Shown here in pieces: positions 1 to 12,670 of a stretch of DNA of 64,000 nucleotides. Location: positions 26,247,817 to 26,311,816 of the forward strand of contig NC_067130.1 in the NCBI RefSeq assembly GCF_021347895.1. Direction: 5' to 3'. Made by a program: the position numbers and the translations under genes. How positions within the stretch are numbered: the first letter of the stretch is position 1; each line of letters starts with the position of its first letter. The stretch comes from Acanthochromis polyacanthus (lineage: Eukaryota; Chordata; Actinopteri; Pomacentridae). The notes below the pieces were generated by a model. That model worked only from the letters and a program-made list of their open reading frames with translations. It made no database searches and was not told where the DNA came from.

Positions 1-3000
1 CCTGCTGCCCGCTACATATTTAGGTCATGCAATTCAGTATCCACACATAACATACATCTGCATAACACACGCCTGTGCTCAGTGCAAGGTCATTTTTTAC
101 TAAAGATTTTATCTGTCAGAAATGATACAAAGACTGAGCAGCCTTGGCAGAGTACTGCGCTCTCTGAGTGCTTTTCTTGTTGTGGTATGTGATTACGTTG
201 TGACCATCATCAAGTACCCACATTACTTATTGTTTGAATTCACAATTTTGTATAAAGTAGCCACAAAATGATCCTACTTGAATTACATTTTAAATACCCC
301 CATGGGTTTAATCTGAGAAGAACAAAAAAGGCTTATTGGTAGAGTTGCATCTGAGGAAAATTTTCTGTCTACGAATGCATTTAAAAACTATATTCTAGGT
401 CACACACCCATGGAGGAGTGGATGAGTTATCTGCATGTCCATGTGATAAATCTGCCCAAGTACTGTATGTGAGTTGTTTTGTTCTTTCGCTGTAAACAAC
501 AAAGCACAGATCAGTGTTTTATCCCTAGATAAAGGAACATTTATGAGCTACATTGCAGTGGCGATCATAAAATACTTGAGTGCTACATTTCCCTAAAAAG
601 GCAGTACTTGCTACTTTTTTTAAATCAGGCTGTAAAAGAAAAGTCAGTGATCATTACAAAGTCCACAGATAAGCACAAAGGAGTCCACCTCTGTCCTATA
701 TTATCACATTTATAAGATGTGTGTTATTTTACATTTAACAGAAGTTCACTTGGAATTTTATGCAATATAATATCTCAGATATGAGTATAAAGGTCCATTA
801 TTTTTCAAATATAAATTGCAAAACTCTAGAGTTCAACCCTGAGGGCTAGAACCTGCCTTAGTTAGTGTCGATTCATTATTTTAATATACGCTATCACTGT
901 AATGAGATGGAAACATGAAACGTGGCCAAATTATTGAAAATGATGTGCAAATGCTACCCAAGAAACAAGAGCCCAATAGTTCTGTGTGCATTTCCACGCT
1001 ATTCAATTACTTGAGTTGGTCAATTTAACTAGTGTTTAATGTGCTTTTAATGCACATTTTCGGTATCTCTACTAATGTTCAGTAAAACTGAGTAGAATAC
1101 TTTCCCACAGATAAGACAAAAGTGAAATCCCTACCTAATTTTACTTTTATGTGAGATTTGCCTTTATAATGTCTTATTTTTAGCATTGTTTATGTGTCTT
1201 TTGGTTGGTTTTGTCGAGCTTTAATTTTATTTGATTGAGCTCCTTCCTTCTTATACTGGGTGCAGAAAGGACTGAACCTGTAGACTGCACCACGCGATTA
1301 CATTTTAGAATTGAGTCTTTCAAAAAATTTTCGGCGTACTTTCTCAGTCATCTGATATTCCTTTGTGACACTTTGTCAGATACCGTGATGTGGAAGGAAG
1401 GACAGCAAGCCATGACGACAGACCGACAGAGAGATTAGATAAAATGAATAAATTATGTGCATGAAATCATAGGCATGCAAGTCTTTAGTCTTTGTACTTC
1501 CTCCCAGGGGAAGGTGGAGACGAGTGCAAGATTTCAGATTTCAGGCCTTGAACGCTCTGATGCAGTTTCACCTCAAGGGACCTTATTAGTTGATGGGTCA
1601 CTACACACTGCACCCGTTACAGAACAGACTCCTGTGCCCATGCCAGAACTTGTCTTGATTAATTATCAACAGAGGCCATATCCAGCTGCCACAGGCAACA
1701 ACAGAGATACAGAGAAAGAAAGGGAACATAACTACCTCTAATACTACCAGTCATGCTGCTGCTGCTAGTACTTCCTTGCTGCTACCATCTTCCTAGCTGC
1801 GCTACATAAAATGAATAAACACCAAAATGCCAAAGTAGTTTGATATTCCTTTTGCATCCCGGGTAAATGCACAAGAAAATTTATTTAAAGCAGTCTCTGG
1901 TGTGCAGTTCTTACCGATAACATCCACATCTGCTTGCAGAGTGAATGCACACCCTTTGTTTCACTTGATTAAATACATCAGCATAAATGGTATCTGCTCA
2001 CAATGTGCAGTCTGAGATTTGAGAGATGTGCTGCACATAAATTGGGTGTCAAAGAGCATGTCAAATCTTCTGAAACAAGAGGAGGATCTGACAAGAAGGG
2101 TGTATCTTTTTCTGTACAGAGATCGTGTATAAACCCACATGTACTTTTAACTGCTCCATAAATGCGCTTTCAGATAGCAAGCTGTCGCCGCTGTGCCTTC
2201 ACCCCACAGCGTCACGATGTTCTGTAATTTAAATCAGTGACAACAGGGCCTCATCTTGCACCTCGACCCCATTCTGAGTCTCTATCTCAATCTGAAACTT
2301 TCTTTATATCTGAGACAGACCCTTACCTTGTCTCTCTGTCTGAGCCAAAGCCTCATCCTGTTTGAACTTTCCTCATTTTCTCTTCAGACAGGTCTTTAAA
2401 GTGCAATGTCTGTTTCTCTCTGCCATAGTGAACCCCACTCTGAACCATAGACTGCATGTAAAAGATGTTCTATTTATGGAATACAGTTTTGAAGGCTCAA
2501 GTTTGGTTATTGCTATCTTGTTTTTTTGAAACCATACATAATGAGTGAGGGGTGGATCAGACTCAGGATTTTAAGGGCAGCAAGAATGGTTGTACTGCTA
2601 CCATTGTTCAACGTAACACGGAAAAAACAACAACAACTTAGCTTGATTATCTCTTTTTCTGAGCATAATTTACAAAATAGATACAATGTTGCATTCCAAA
2701 ATTGTTGAAACAAGCAACTCAGATCATAAACTCATTTGGAAAATGTTCACTGAGGTAACAGATCAAGAGAAAAGTAGATTAGTTTTCTCATCAACTTCAA
2801 TACAATCTGACTCAGAGGTGCGCCCCCTGTTTGCCATTAGAAGCAAGGCAGGTTCAAAGAATTGATTTCTCTTTCAGATCTAGAGGTTACATCCTTGTTT
2901 TATATGAAGCCAGTGCTCTGAACCACAGGCTGGAGCAGTAAATTCTAATCACGTCCATATTCCAGCAGCAGTGGGTTCTTCAGTCAAGTTCTCCAGTTGA

Positions 3001-4449
3001 GAAATAAGCATCGGGCCTTGCAGGAGATGGATCTCCCTTCTCCATACGAACACCAGGAGCTTGCTGTCTCCTCCATTCAGCAGTCTGTCTCCTGAAGTGG
3101 AGCTGGTGACCCAACTTGACATCCTCCTTGCTGCAGGCTGCACTGTCAGCTTCCTCCCATCCCTCCCTCTAAATCTGCTTCCTCACCAGACCCTCTGCTC
3201 TCCCTTTATATAACCGATAATAAGCAACTTCATTGCCAGAAACACCAGAGCTATATCAACTGGTTTTGTGATGCATCGCTGTTTTTATCAAATTAAATTA
3301 TAGCACATGTTGGCAGAAATGATGCATCTAACTGAAACACATCACTGTTTGTGACTGTAGCAAATGAGGTGGGTTTTCTTTCATTGTCAAATCCCTTTGC
3401 TTGTTTAGAAATAGATCATGTCAGTATAATCTGTGATATACGACATAATGAATATCAGAATTTGTTGCATCTTTTTAATTATCATTATTGTTATTTAGTG
3501 GTTTGCCATCTTTTTATTTATTTATTTTGTCATTTAAAGCGACACATTTATGCACCTTTTATTTACTACAATATGATTTATTTTCTATCAGAGAATGAAA
3601 ATCAATCCAAAGTTAATTTCTGTCTGCTCATTAACTCACATCCAAACTCATATATTATATAAGCATGGAAAAAAATGTATACTGTAACAGCTAAAACTTT
3701 TAGATTTCTATACCTCTTTCACATAACAACAAAGAAGACGATTTAAAAAAAAACACACAAAAGTGAAAACCTTTAAATAGGAATTAATCCCTGCAATCTG
3801 CTGGTTCTCTTTAATGTTTTCAAACCAACCGATTTAATTTGACATCCATCCATTGACTATACATGTCTATGAATGCACAATAAGGAGTCTGACAGTCAGT
3901 CATAGACAGAGGTGCATAGACGACCCTATGCAGGTTCTGTAGATCCCCACATATAACAGACCGGCATTGAGCTGAACTAGATATGGATGAAAACAATGCT
4001 TTGTTGTTGCTATTCATGAATGAAAATTCTATTTTTCTTAGCAATAAATGCGTCATCATAAAACAATGTGGCAATAAAAGATCCCCTGCTGTTGTTTCTA
4101 TTTTAGGGCTTACCATTTCTTTTTCAGACACTACAACAATAAAAGTTGCTCCACAGTGGGATATTTTAAGTATGAAATGGAACAAGAAAGAAAAGAAAAT
4201 CCCCAACCCTGCAGCAGTCCTCAATTCAGTGGCTGGTCTCACAGGCAAAGTAAATCTGTACAAATGTTTTGTGCTGATTTAACTTGAGTGAACTCTGACG
4301 CAACACCACTGTTGACTAACACCAAGTCTTCTTAGTGCAGAACTATGAGGCAAAAAAAGAGCTAGAGGGTGCAAAATTATGTACTTAACCACTTTTGTAG
4401 GGATATAAATTGTATCATAGAGGAATAGTTACCAACACAAATACAAATA
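1..4449. other. Non-coding stretch, mostly unique AT-rich DNA
   Basis: I see no gene here. The longest open frames (up to about 147 codons, 3820-4263 minus) have no recognisable domain, and a frame on the other strand overlaps them. A short repeat fragment lies at 146-182. From about 2440 to 2960 there are phrases reminiscent of old fish interspersed repeats, such as 'gaaccatagactgcatgta' at 2442 and 'gcgccccctgtttgcc' at 2821, but I could not define their ends. Confidence 0.5.
146..182 (+). repeat. Fragment of the 'CTCCGCCA...GCACTC' teleost repeat end
   Basis: The stretch reads 'ctgcgctctctgagtgctttt' with 'ggcaga' just before it. It closely matches the right end of the older element at 37732-37764 (tctgcgctctccgagtgctttt) and the reverse complement of the left end of the element at 53786. 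Only the terminus is present, and the adjoining 1-145 bases do not look like the rest of the family. It is either a truncated insertion or an old deletion product. Confidence 0.6.
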
Positions 4450-5233
4450 AACTGTGACTTATTTTTGAGTATTCAGACCAATTGCAGTTCAATTTGTTTT
4501 TGCTTTAATTTTGCTTGTGGGGTTAGAACTTTAATGGATTCCTCCTGTAGCATAGTGTGTGTGTCAACTGGACATAGTTTAAGGCACTCACTGGTGCAAG
4601 TGATGTCCAATGATTCACACTGCATGTCAGGACAAACACAGCGACCTCAATAACTGTGAAATGGAAGAACTTCCAAACAGAGTTGGCCATCTGGCCAGAT
4701 CAAAGTAACCTGATAAAAATGATACCCTTCTCGACAGCACTTCATCAAACAGACCTTTATAGCAGAGCGGTTAGATTGAAGCTACTCTTAAGTAAAAGGC
4801 GCATGACATCCCACTTTGAGTCTGACAAATGGCATTTAAAGTCCTCCTGAAGTGTAAGGTAAAAGAGTCTGTGGTTCAATGACACAAAAATGGAACTCTC
4901 TGGAAAGAACTCCAGCCCTCCATGAACACCAGTCACTGCCCATCACCTCGCTAATGCCACCCTTAATGTAAAGCATAGCACATCTAGAGACTCACCTAAG
5001 AAGACTGAAAGATGTAATTGCTGCCAAAGGGTATAAAATCCCAAGTTAAAGGGCTGAATACTGAATAGAGATGTCACATTTAGATTTTTGATGAATTTGC
5101 TGCTTTCACGTTGTCATTGCAAGTTAGTACATGTAGATTGAAGGTCAAAAATGGCAGTGTTATTCTTTTAAAATAAAATCTACCACACAAAGTGCGCAAG
5201 AAGGGCAGGGGTCTGAATTATTTCTGACGGCAC
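4450..5233 (+). mobile_element. Decayed Tc1-like DNA transposon (transposase pseudogene inside)
   Basis: A Tc1/mariner cut-and-paste transposon that no longer codes. The translation around 4656-4850 keeps the order and several words of fish Tc1 transposases: a WK-F stretch, then LHQTDLYSRAV and LLLSKRRMTSH, the middle of the protein. Further on, 4985-5040 keeps the codons for the C-terminal region (tctagagactcacctaagaagactg...). The catalytic DDE region is missing or scrambled, and the frame is broken by several indels. The termini are an inverted pair: 'attcagacc' at 4471-4479 and 'ggtctgaat' at 5210-5218, close to the fish Tc1 terminal phrase 'AGTATTCAGACCCC'. The flanking TA duplication is not clear, so the outer ends are approximate. 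Recognition is from memory of the family; an alignment would settle identity and age. Confidence 0.8.
4656..4850 (+). pseudogene. Tc1-like transposase fragment
   Basis: An open stretch of 64 codons within the element at 4450-5233. It carries the transposase segment containing LHQTDLYSRAV and LLLSKRRM. A full Tc1 transposase is about 340 residues with an N-terminal paired-type DNA-binding region and a DDE catalytic triad; neither is intact here. A stop lies just before the ATG at 4656, and the frame closes at 4850 although family-like sequence continues in other frames. It is a remnant, not a functional gene. Confidence 0.7.
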
Positions 5234-7571
5234 TCTCTTTTGAACCATCTTGATCGGTTAGAGAACAGTTTTCACCTTTTATTAACTCTATTTCTCTACT
5301 CTATCAAAAAAAAAAATGCATACAGTCTTAGGGACAAATGCCAAGGGGATTTGACAAACCAGTACAAAGATAACAAAAGTAGCTTGGAGAGCTCTTTATG
5401 ACTAAGAGTTAGCTCACCAGTGGTATGAATTGAGCTGTACGAGGTCACCAAGCCTATAGAAGCATATCTTTCACAAAGATAGGCAGATCAAATTCACTGC
5501 GTCAATTTCACTGTGTCAAGTGGGAAGAAAGGCACAGTATTGAAGCTACAGACTCCCATGTACTCTCATAACCAGCCTAGAAGATACACTTTTGTGACTG
5601 GAATTCATGACAAAAGCAGCAGATCACAGGAAATGGTTCAATGAGTTTCCAAAGACTGTGTCATGCTATAAGCAACTTGCTTTTTTTGATCTAAGCACAG
5701 CATGGGTGGTTTTCCATTCAACAGGACAGCACACATAGTAATAGGTGTTGTTTACCAAGATGGTGTGTTGGGAGGTGTGCTTATGTGTATCATTTTAACA
5801 GCAGCCATGTTGGAGAAAATGCAATGTTTCTTCTTTTTACATACTATCCATGTATATTTGTTGCATGACTGGCAGTGTGTAGGTGCATAAAGCAGAGCAG
5901 AGAGACCGAAAAATAAAGTGTCATTTTGTGTTTTCTTTCATGCCTACTGAAACATTTCACATAAATGCAAAAAAAGTACAGATATGTCAGGATGAGACTG
6001 CAGTGTTACATTCACACAGGTATTTATTTATTCATAATGTCACAGAAACCTGGGGGAAAGTGGATGGAGACTGATGTCAGCACTCCCCTTCTTACAGTGT
6101 AAGCAGGAGCCAAATAACATGGATATGAAAAGGCCTATCATAGGCTGATTTTGAATGGGTAATATGTTATTCTTTTTGTAAGTGAATGTGCACAAATTGT
6201 GCTACATTAGATTAGAAAGCATTATCTTACAAATACACAAGTGTCCTGAATGCAGACAAAAGCATGTGGAACTTTAACTTATTTTAATATTGTATGACCT
6301 TTGTCATTATTCAATGAAAAATGTATATATGTACTGTATGTATGCATGTATGTCTATATACACTGATGTATTTCTGAACACTTTCACTAAAGGGTAGCTT
6401 TGATTTCCACTGAGAGCGTTGTCATGTTTACGGAAATGAAAGCAGACATCATTTTTTTCCTCCAACAAAAGTATTTCCATTCACAATGTTGCATTTGATC
6501 CCAGAAGACAGAATTGCCAAACAAATAGGAGACTTTATGTGCTGAGGTTGCGCATACTTGCACTCTATATGCATGTTTAGACAGAACCTGACTGACCTTA
6601 GCCATTACCTTCCTCTCTGGAGGATGGTTTTGCAAGATAGAGGTTGGCTGATGCTAAAGTAGGACTGAATTAAATTGGACGTCTTGAAACCTGGCTTGAC
6701 AGAACAGTCTCCATCGGGTGAAATTGTGGGCTACGTCCCTCCAGGACCTGCACCGCTGCCTTGGGCAATCCAAAGATTAATAATTGAATAAAAATACATG
6801 AATAACAAAGGTCAATAATTTCAATAGAGGAATGATTCAATTATTTGCAAGAAAAGGTAATGGTTGAAGGAAACAGCATAGGTATTTTCTTTATATTCTA
6901 GCCAAAATGCTGTTTTATTTCTGGGAATTTTCACTCAATTCCAATACTGCTCAAGGAACCCACTTAAAAAAAAAAAACCCTTCATAAAAACTTGCTATTT
7001 GTTACTAGCATTCAGTTAGCATTCAGATTCTTATATTCTTTCTTACAAAAGTTACTAACCAGAGAAGTAATGGTAAAAGTTTACTCTTGCCTTTTATTCC
7101 TCTGTGGGTGAACTTCTGCTGCTAATCTTCTCTACTACTTTGACTTTCCCACGCTGTCAAAGTCTCTCTCAGTCACATATTCTATTCTGTACACATCGCT
7201 CTATATGACCAATGATCTTTCCACCCACGTTCTTTGATTCTTTCTGATTATCCCAAACCTTTCCCCATTACTACCATTACCTCCAGGCAGCGTGCAGGAA
7301 GTGTAGCTAGTAAAGCTAGGAGCTCTTCTATTTCACGTCAAGAAATCTCTGCAATTATGTAATGTGGCAAACTATTACATATAGCAAACAAATTCGCTAT
7401 AGGTCACCAAATTGAGAGGCTCTGAGTCAGACATGACCTTTAGGACAAGGTTTTCTTTACTCTAAGGTATGTGTAGTGTTTGGTTGTGCGAAACAGAAAG
7501 TGTTCCATAACTTTCAAAGTGAGCTACCCATCCAGTGTTGATTATATGTAATCTCGTCTGACTTACCGGAT
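5234..7571. other. Non-coding stretch between Tc1 remnant and solo LTR
   Basis: No gene is recognisable. The stretch holds short poly-A/T runs (for example 6965-6977), a few ORFs under 85 codons without family resemblance, and no clear repeat boundaries. Confidence 0.45.
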
Positions 7572-8388
7572 GTAAACTGTCAGGCTGGCCACTGGCGGCT
7601 CTGCCTCGTGCCTCCTTCCCTCCCCTTTTCTCCCTGTCTCTAGGTGTTGCTCTGTGTGGCTGCAGCTCACAGCTGAAGCTGGTTGTAGTCAGCTGATTGG
7701 ATTATTGACACATGTGATTCCAGCCAATCAGCGCCACTTCTTCAACCTACAAGAGCACACGCCACACACTCTCCTACACTGGATCGTGACGCAACCTGCA
7801 ATCAGTCTTTGCACTTGTAGTCAAAGTTCTTGTCTTCGTATGCCTTTAGTAACTCTGGTTTCTCTCTGCCACAGTCTTTGTTACCTGCGCCTTCTGTCTG
7901 CCAACTGGGACTCCCCAAGCCAACGTCAAGATACCTCCGAGACCCTCTGGAAAATCACCTACCGTCATCTCCGGTCCATCCAGCACCCACAAGCCACCTC
8001 TTTCCCCCCCGGCGATTCACCAGCTGGAGCCCAGTCTGAGCGTCTCTCTGTGTTTTGGACTTTACTGTAGTACCGCTTAGTTTTGCGTGTAATAGTTTCG
8101 TTCCGAGCCATGTGTGAGTAATGTTTCAAGCCTTAGGCTTCGCTTTTTGTTAATCATCCATAGCCTTACAGTGGTTTTCAGTGGTTTTCTGTTTTAATAT
8201 CCTCCTGCCTCTAGGAGCAGTCGAGTGTAGTTTAGTTTCCTTCCTGCATTGTGAGAGTTAGCCTTCCGTCTGCTAGCTGCTACTTTTTGTTAATACAGTT
8301 TCTGGCAATAAAGCCTTTAAATTTAGTTCCTGGTGTTCTCGTTCATTCCCTGCAATCTGAGCCCTGGCCCTGAACCCTGACAGTAAAC
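7572..8388 (+). mobile_element. Solo LTR of an LTR retrotransposon, with target duplication
   Basis: The element runs 7578-8382 (805 bp), starts TGTCAGG and ends CCTGACA, a 7-bp perfect inverted terminal pair with the TG...CA ends of LTRs. It is flanked on both sides by 'gtaaac' (7572-7577 and 8383-8388), a 6-bp target duplication (or 5 bp plus one chance match). A poly(A) signal AATAAA lies at 8307-8312, about 70 bp before the end, in the place expected for the R/U5 region. Two CCAAT-type boxes (tgattgg near 7693 and gccaatcag near 7723) would fit a U3 promoter, though no clear TATA box is seen. No internal coding region or second LTR is present, so this is most simply a solo LTR left by LTR-LTR recombination. 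Family (Gypsy, BEL or ERV) is undetermined. The + orientation is taken from the AATAAA. Confidence 0.8.
8307..8312 (+). promoter_or_regulatory. Poly(A) signal AATAAA inside the solo LTR
   Basis: The hexamer sits in 'ggcaataaagcc', followed within about 20-30 bp by a T/G-rich stretch (tggtgttctcgtt), the usual layout of a cleavage and polyadenylation site. It sets the transcription direction of the LTR as plus. Confidence 0.6.
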
Positions 8389-11300
8389 TATGGATATGAA
8401 TCATCCATCAGCAGTGCATTTCACATAGGTTTCTCCTCTCCTTCAGCTAACTACAGTGCCACAGTTTTCAAAATCACCTTCACTACAGAAAACATCAATA
8501 GCAACCTCCATGCCAGCAATTTACCATACACAAAGTTTTGCCAAGAGTCTGGTTCATGCAGTAAAGAAGTCCTGCTAGCTTTTTTCCCCCATTAAATTAG
8601 CCATTTAACCACATTGCTTGTCTCCCTAGGAGCAAATGTTCCAACAAAACTGTTCCCCTGTCACTACTTTAAAGAAACATTGTTCCTCTGTCCTTGGTTT
8701 AGCTACACCCACAGTGATTACAATTGTATTTTTAAGAAATGAAACAGAATGATAATCCAGTGCATGCAGATCACTCGGTGCTGCAGAATGGTCTGGCACT
8801 CCAAAGACATATTCCATAAAGGTAGCTTAGTGAAAACGCTGAGTTTATTTACTCAGAGACAAGAGAAAGTCCAAGTTTCTGGTTTCAGAAAAAAAAAAAT
8901 AAACACATTCACTTCAGTTCTTAGTCAGTTACCAAGGTAACTCACTCTGTGAACCTGTTTGCTCACAGGTTTTCTTCAACAAAGCCTAAATGTCTCTTTC
9001 ACATCTGAGAGTCTAAAGGAGCTGTTTGACATGCAGTTTAATTTCCTCCTTCATGTAACTGATGTAGAAGTGGGTATTAGAGGGCAATGATGTGCAAAAG
9101 TTCACGTTAGGAGAAAATAACCAAATTCCCAGTTGGATTTAAATGTGTTCCCCACAGCTATCAACACAAATGTTACCATTTTTGTGATTAATGAGTCATC
9201 CGTGTAAAGACAAACACAGTGGATTTATTCTCAGCTCACAATAAAATCTATACATTGTCTGTCTTTGTGTCTGTCAGTCAGTCCCCTTGTCCTCAAACAT
9301 TTAGGGCTCATTATTGTATTGTCAATGCAAATGAAAGAAAAAATTTTTTTTTCTTTAAATTGTATTATGACACTGTTATATGAATAATCATTTATCATGA
9401 TAAGACTGTGGAACATTGCTATCAAAGTTATTATGTCATACTGATGATTTTGTGAACATTTTAAGGAGATGAATGTAGAGTAGATAAAGAAATGAATAAA
9501 ACTAAATATCTGAATATAGTCTGCAGATAGCAAACACTACATGTTTAAATACTTACATCAATTGCTGTTGAGCAAAATTTTTGAAAATAAAACAGACAGC
9601 ACACAGTTTTAACAGTTTGTCAACTATAAATCACCAAAATTATTATTACTATGAATAAATTAAGTCTTATCTGTTTCATCTATATTTTCATCTTTGGATG
9701 CTGATTTTTCTTCTTCACCTCCCTGTTAATGCTGAATAAATGTAAGATTTGAATATTTAATATACAGTCTGATTCCAGCACTTTATCATCCATTAAGGAA
9801 ATTTAAGTCTGCTAAATGATGAACGAGTGAACTATAGAGTGAATAAAATGTAATAGTGTTAACTTATTGAGCCATTACTCCATCCCAACTCAGGCTCTTT
9901 CACTGCTGCTCTTCCTGCTGTGGTTTTTAAAGAGAATTTTGGAGTGTAACACATTTCAACCTGCAGTCCATTAAAATGAAGACTCTGATGTTTTATTTTA
10001 CCCATTGCCATGGCGAATCGTAGTATCAAATTCATTCGATGATGCTTTTTTGTTGTTTTGTTTTGTTTTCATCATCACGCTGAGTGAACAAACTAGTTGA
10101 TTGAACTCTGATGAGCTGCACTGGAACAGAAAAGTGTGTATATGGAATACTTCTATTAAAAAGAAAATATAGAATTATAATTCAAAAGTGACCTGTGGCA
10201 TTTTCTTGCAAACAAATAAAAGTTATGTTTACATCTTTAGGGGCCAAAATGCATTTCTTGAGGCCTATTTGTCAACAAAGGTGATGAAGGCAATTTCCTC
10301 CCTCATAAAACATTCATAAAGCTTATTTTCTTCTTAAAATATTGAAGCCTGCATTGTTTACATCCAGGTTCTCTACCCACTACTTAAGCAGTCCACCTTT
10401 AAACCTTATTATGGTATGAACTCAGAGGCCAACAGCTCCATGGGATGCCTTTAATAACTAATATAAAGTAATATGTTCAATGTAGTTCAACTCATGGGCT
10501 GTAATCTTCATTAAAATTTCAAGATGTAAGTATGGCTTATTCATTTTAATGTAGCGTGCAAGCATTTGTTTAGACCCTGCCTAATTCATCACTGATGTAC
10601 TAATCATTCACTGAAATAATAAGCCTAAAGGATACCTAAAGGCAAAGTAAGATAAAGTAAGGCTTTGCAATGTTTTAATCAAAATGTTACCTTAGCGAAG
10701 GGAACTCGTTCAGTCGACTCATAATGACTTGCTCTGCTGTGTTGTTTTGGCTATAAGTACCCTTAACTGTCTGCCTTGGGCCTATAATTAACTATCCATG
10801 GTGCACCTAACCCTTGTGCATTTTTCTGATACTCCTTTCTCTGTAAAATATTGGACCGACAACAACAACAACAGCAACACTTCTGGTGAACATGTAGAAT
10901 TATTCATGGGCTGCAGCACAATCAATGGGAGCGATTGATGCAGTTGTGGTGCTGCAGTTTATCATATATATGTAATTAAATATTATGTGTTTGCTGACCT
11001 TCATAGGAGCGAAATTGCGGGCAGGAATACCCTCGGGTTTTACTGCATCACCTTGAGCAACTTTGAAACCCCCAAACAAATCCACCTCATGAATTGAAAT
11101 ACTCGAACAGAGTGGAAGCATCGGGGTGGTGTAGCTGGAAGGTTGGCTCCCGTAGAGAGGTGAGCCGGACTCAGTCATTAGGGATCCCACAGCTCCAATG
11201 TGGGTGCGCTGTGGAAAAGTTCAGAGGCATCCTTGGTGTGTTCCCAAGGGTGGTGGATGGAGGTCTTGATGGGATTCTGCACGCAACGTTCAGCATGTCT

Positions 11301-11884
11301 AATCTCAGCAGGAAGGCCTTGTATAAACATGTGTCTGTCTGCGGGGGAACACAGGCAGGGAGGATGGAAAAGAGCAGATGCAAACCTTCATTATGCTAAG
11401 AGTGGCGTGTAGTGATGTAGACAGAAACAACAGAGCCAAACAGTCATCCCTGGATGTCACAGACCACCCAGCTCACCGTATTACCATGCATGCTCTCCTC
11501 TGGGTAGCGATGGGGCGCTGGGACAGTCTGGTAAAAGGCAACGTAATCAATCAAAGCAGGCAGCCTGACATTCAACATAGCAGAACATTTCAAAGGGGAA
11601 ATCACAGCCACAGCAGTTTTTCTCTCAATTTGTCTCTGGCGTGCACCAGTGCACAGCAAACACATCGGTCAGTTTCTTTCAGTAGTCAGCCCATTACCTG
11701 CATGTAATGTTTATTTTCTCAGCCCCCCTTTTTTTCTTTCTGTGAGAAGATTTTGGTTAATGCTGCTTTCATGTCTTGTGGGGCCTCACTTGCTTGATTC
11801 TGTAAATAGAAATGGGACTTCTATTAATAACTTCCACAGAAAAACACACACATCCAATAAAGAGCACCATACCACACTATAACT
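8389..11884. other. Non-coding stretch with one exon-like interval
   Basis: No named gene. Most of the stretch is AT-rich with ORFs of 60-110 codons on both strands. The part from about 10990 to 11640 is visibly richer in G+C and opens frames on both strands; within it, 10999-11208 minus is listed separately as a candidate exon. Confidence 0.45.
10999..11208 (-). CDS. Candidate internal exon (unidentified), weak
   Basis: On the minus strand a 210-bp interval (70 codons, no stop) lies between an acceptor-like site (cttttccacag, ending at 11209) and a donor-like site (AAG|gtcagc, intron beginning at 10998). Both borders are in phase 0. The peptide contains GSPLYGSQPSSYTTPM and later VDLFGGFKVAQGDAVKPEG, a composition not obviously random, but I do not recognise it. 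The donor is not optimal (GTCAGC rather than GTRAGT). The opposite strand is also open for about 100 codons, so chance in a GC-richer island is a real alternative. RNA-seq or cross-species conservation would decide. Confidence 0.18.
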
Positions 11885-12670
11885 TCAGCCCCTCAAAAAT
11901 CACCTGTGCAGATGGCTCATATCTGAAGCTCATCAACTCTTACATGTACCTTGGTCTCTGACTGGACTCTTAACTTTTTTTTACTCATTTTACAGGCTAA
12001 AATCAAATCTAGAATGGGATTCCTTTACTGTAATAAGGCCTCCTATACATACTAACACTCTTGTGAAGATGACCATCCTTCCATGTTTGACTACGGCGAT
12101 GTCATCTATAAAATGACCCTTAAGTGTGCCCTTAACAGGCTTGATGTCCTCTATCACTCAGCCATCCGTCTTGCTACTGGTGCACTTTTTTTCACTCATA
12201 ATTGTGACCTTTACAAACGGTTTGGTTGGCCCTCCCTTTACACCAGGTGACTCCAGCACTGGCTTTCACTCATCAACAAGACCCTATCAGGGATGACACC
12301 TCAATACCTCTCCAACCTCCTACATCCTTCCCATAACAACTACCACCTGAGGTCCAGTGATCTTATAACAGTTTCTATCCTCAAGGTTCGCACTGTCTTT
12401 GGCTGGAATTCCTTTCACTTTGCTAAAGCAATCGATTGGATTTCCCTCCATAAATCTCTCAAACTGTCAGCTCTTCCAACTCTTTACATTTGTAAGCAGA
12501 ACTTGCAGCAGACCCTAGCTGACCACTGCACATGCTGACTGTTTCTCGCTGAATTGCTTGCATTAATCTAGGTTGTTTTTACTTTGGGGCCTCTTGTCAG
12601 GTCATCATCGTAAATGAGAAATTGTTCTCAACTGATCCTACCTGGTAAAATAAGAATTAATTGATAATAA
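11885..12670 (+). mobile_element. 3' end of a non-LTR retrotransposon (LINE), decayed
   Basis: Translation in shifting frames recovers the conserved C-terminal part of a LINE reverse transcriptase in the right order: a YLKLINSYMYLG block (about 11920), a GFLYCNKAS block (12017), DYGDVIY (12092), LDVLYHSAIRLATGA (12141), YKRFGWPSLYTR (12212), HWLSLINKTL (12257) and MTPQYLSNLL (12293). Stops and frameshifts break it, so it is not functional. The 3' part ends with 'gaaattgttctcaactgatcctacctggtaaaataag', resembling the short 3' UTR of fish CR1/L2-clade LINEs. Only about the last 250 residues' worth is present, as expected for 5' truncation during target-primed reverse transcription. Exact clade (L2, Rex1 or related) is uncertain. 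No target duplication was identified. Confidence 0.85.
12293..12538 (+). pseudogene. LINE reverse-transcriptase C-terminal fragment
   Basis: An 81-codon frame starting MTPQYLSNLLHPSHNN and continuing with LRSSDLITV and later FHFAKAIDWISLHKSLKL. This is the C-terminal tail of LINE reverse transcriptases, where the usual pattern is TRSS, then GKTAF, then W--LQ--LKL. It contains no catalytic residues. It is part of the element at 11885-12670 and should not be annotated as a gene. Confidence 0.75.

Noticed and set aside
3820..4263. 147-codon minus frame and 99-codon plus frame on the same DNA
   Set aside because: Neither resembles a known family. Coding on both strands is unlikely, and the plus frame has low-complexity Ile/Leu/Lys content.
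7654..8070. 138-codon open frame on the plus strand
   Set aside because: It lies entirely inside the solo LTR at 7578-8382, shows no domain and is overlapped by a second plus-strand frame. It is composition of the LTR, not a gene.
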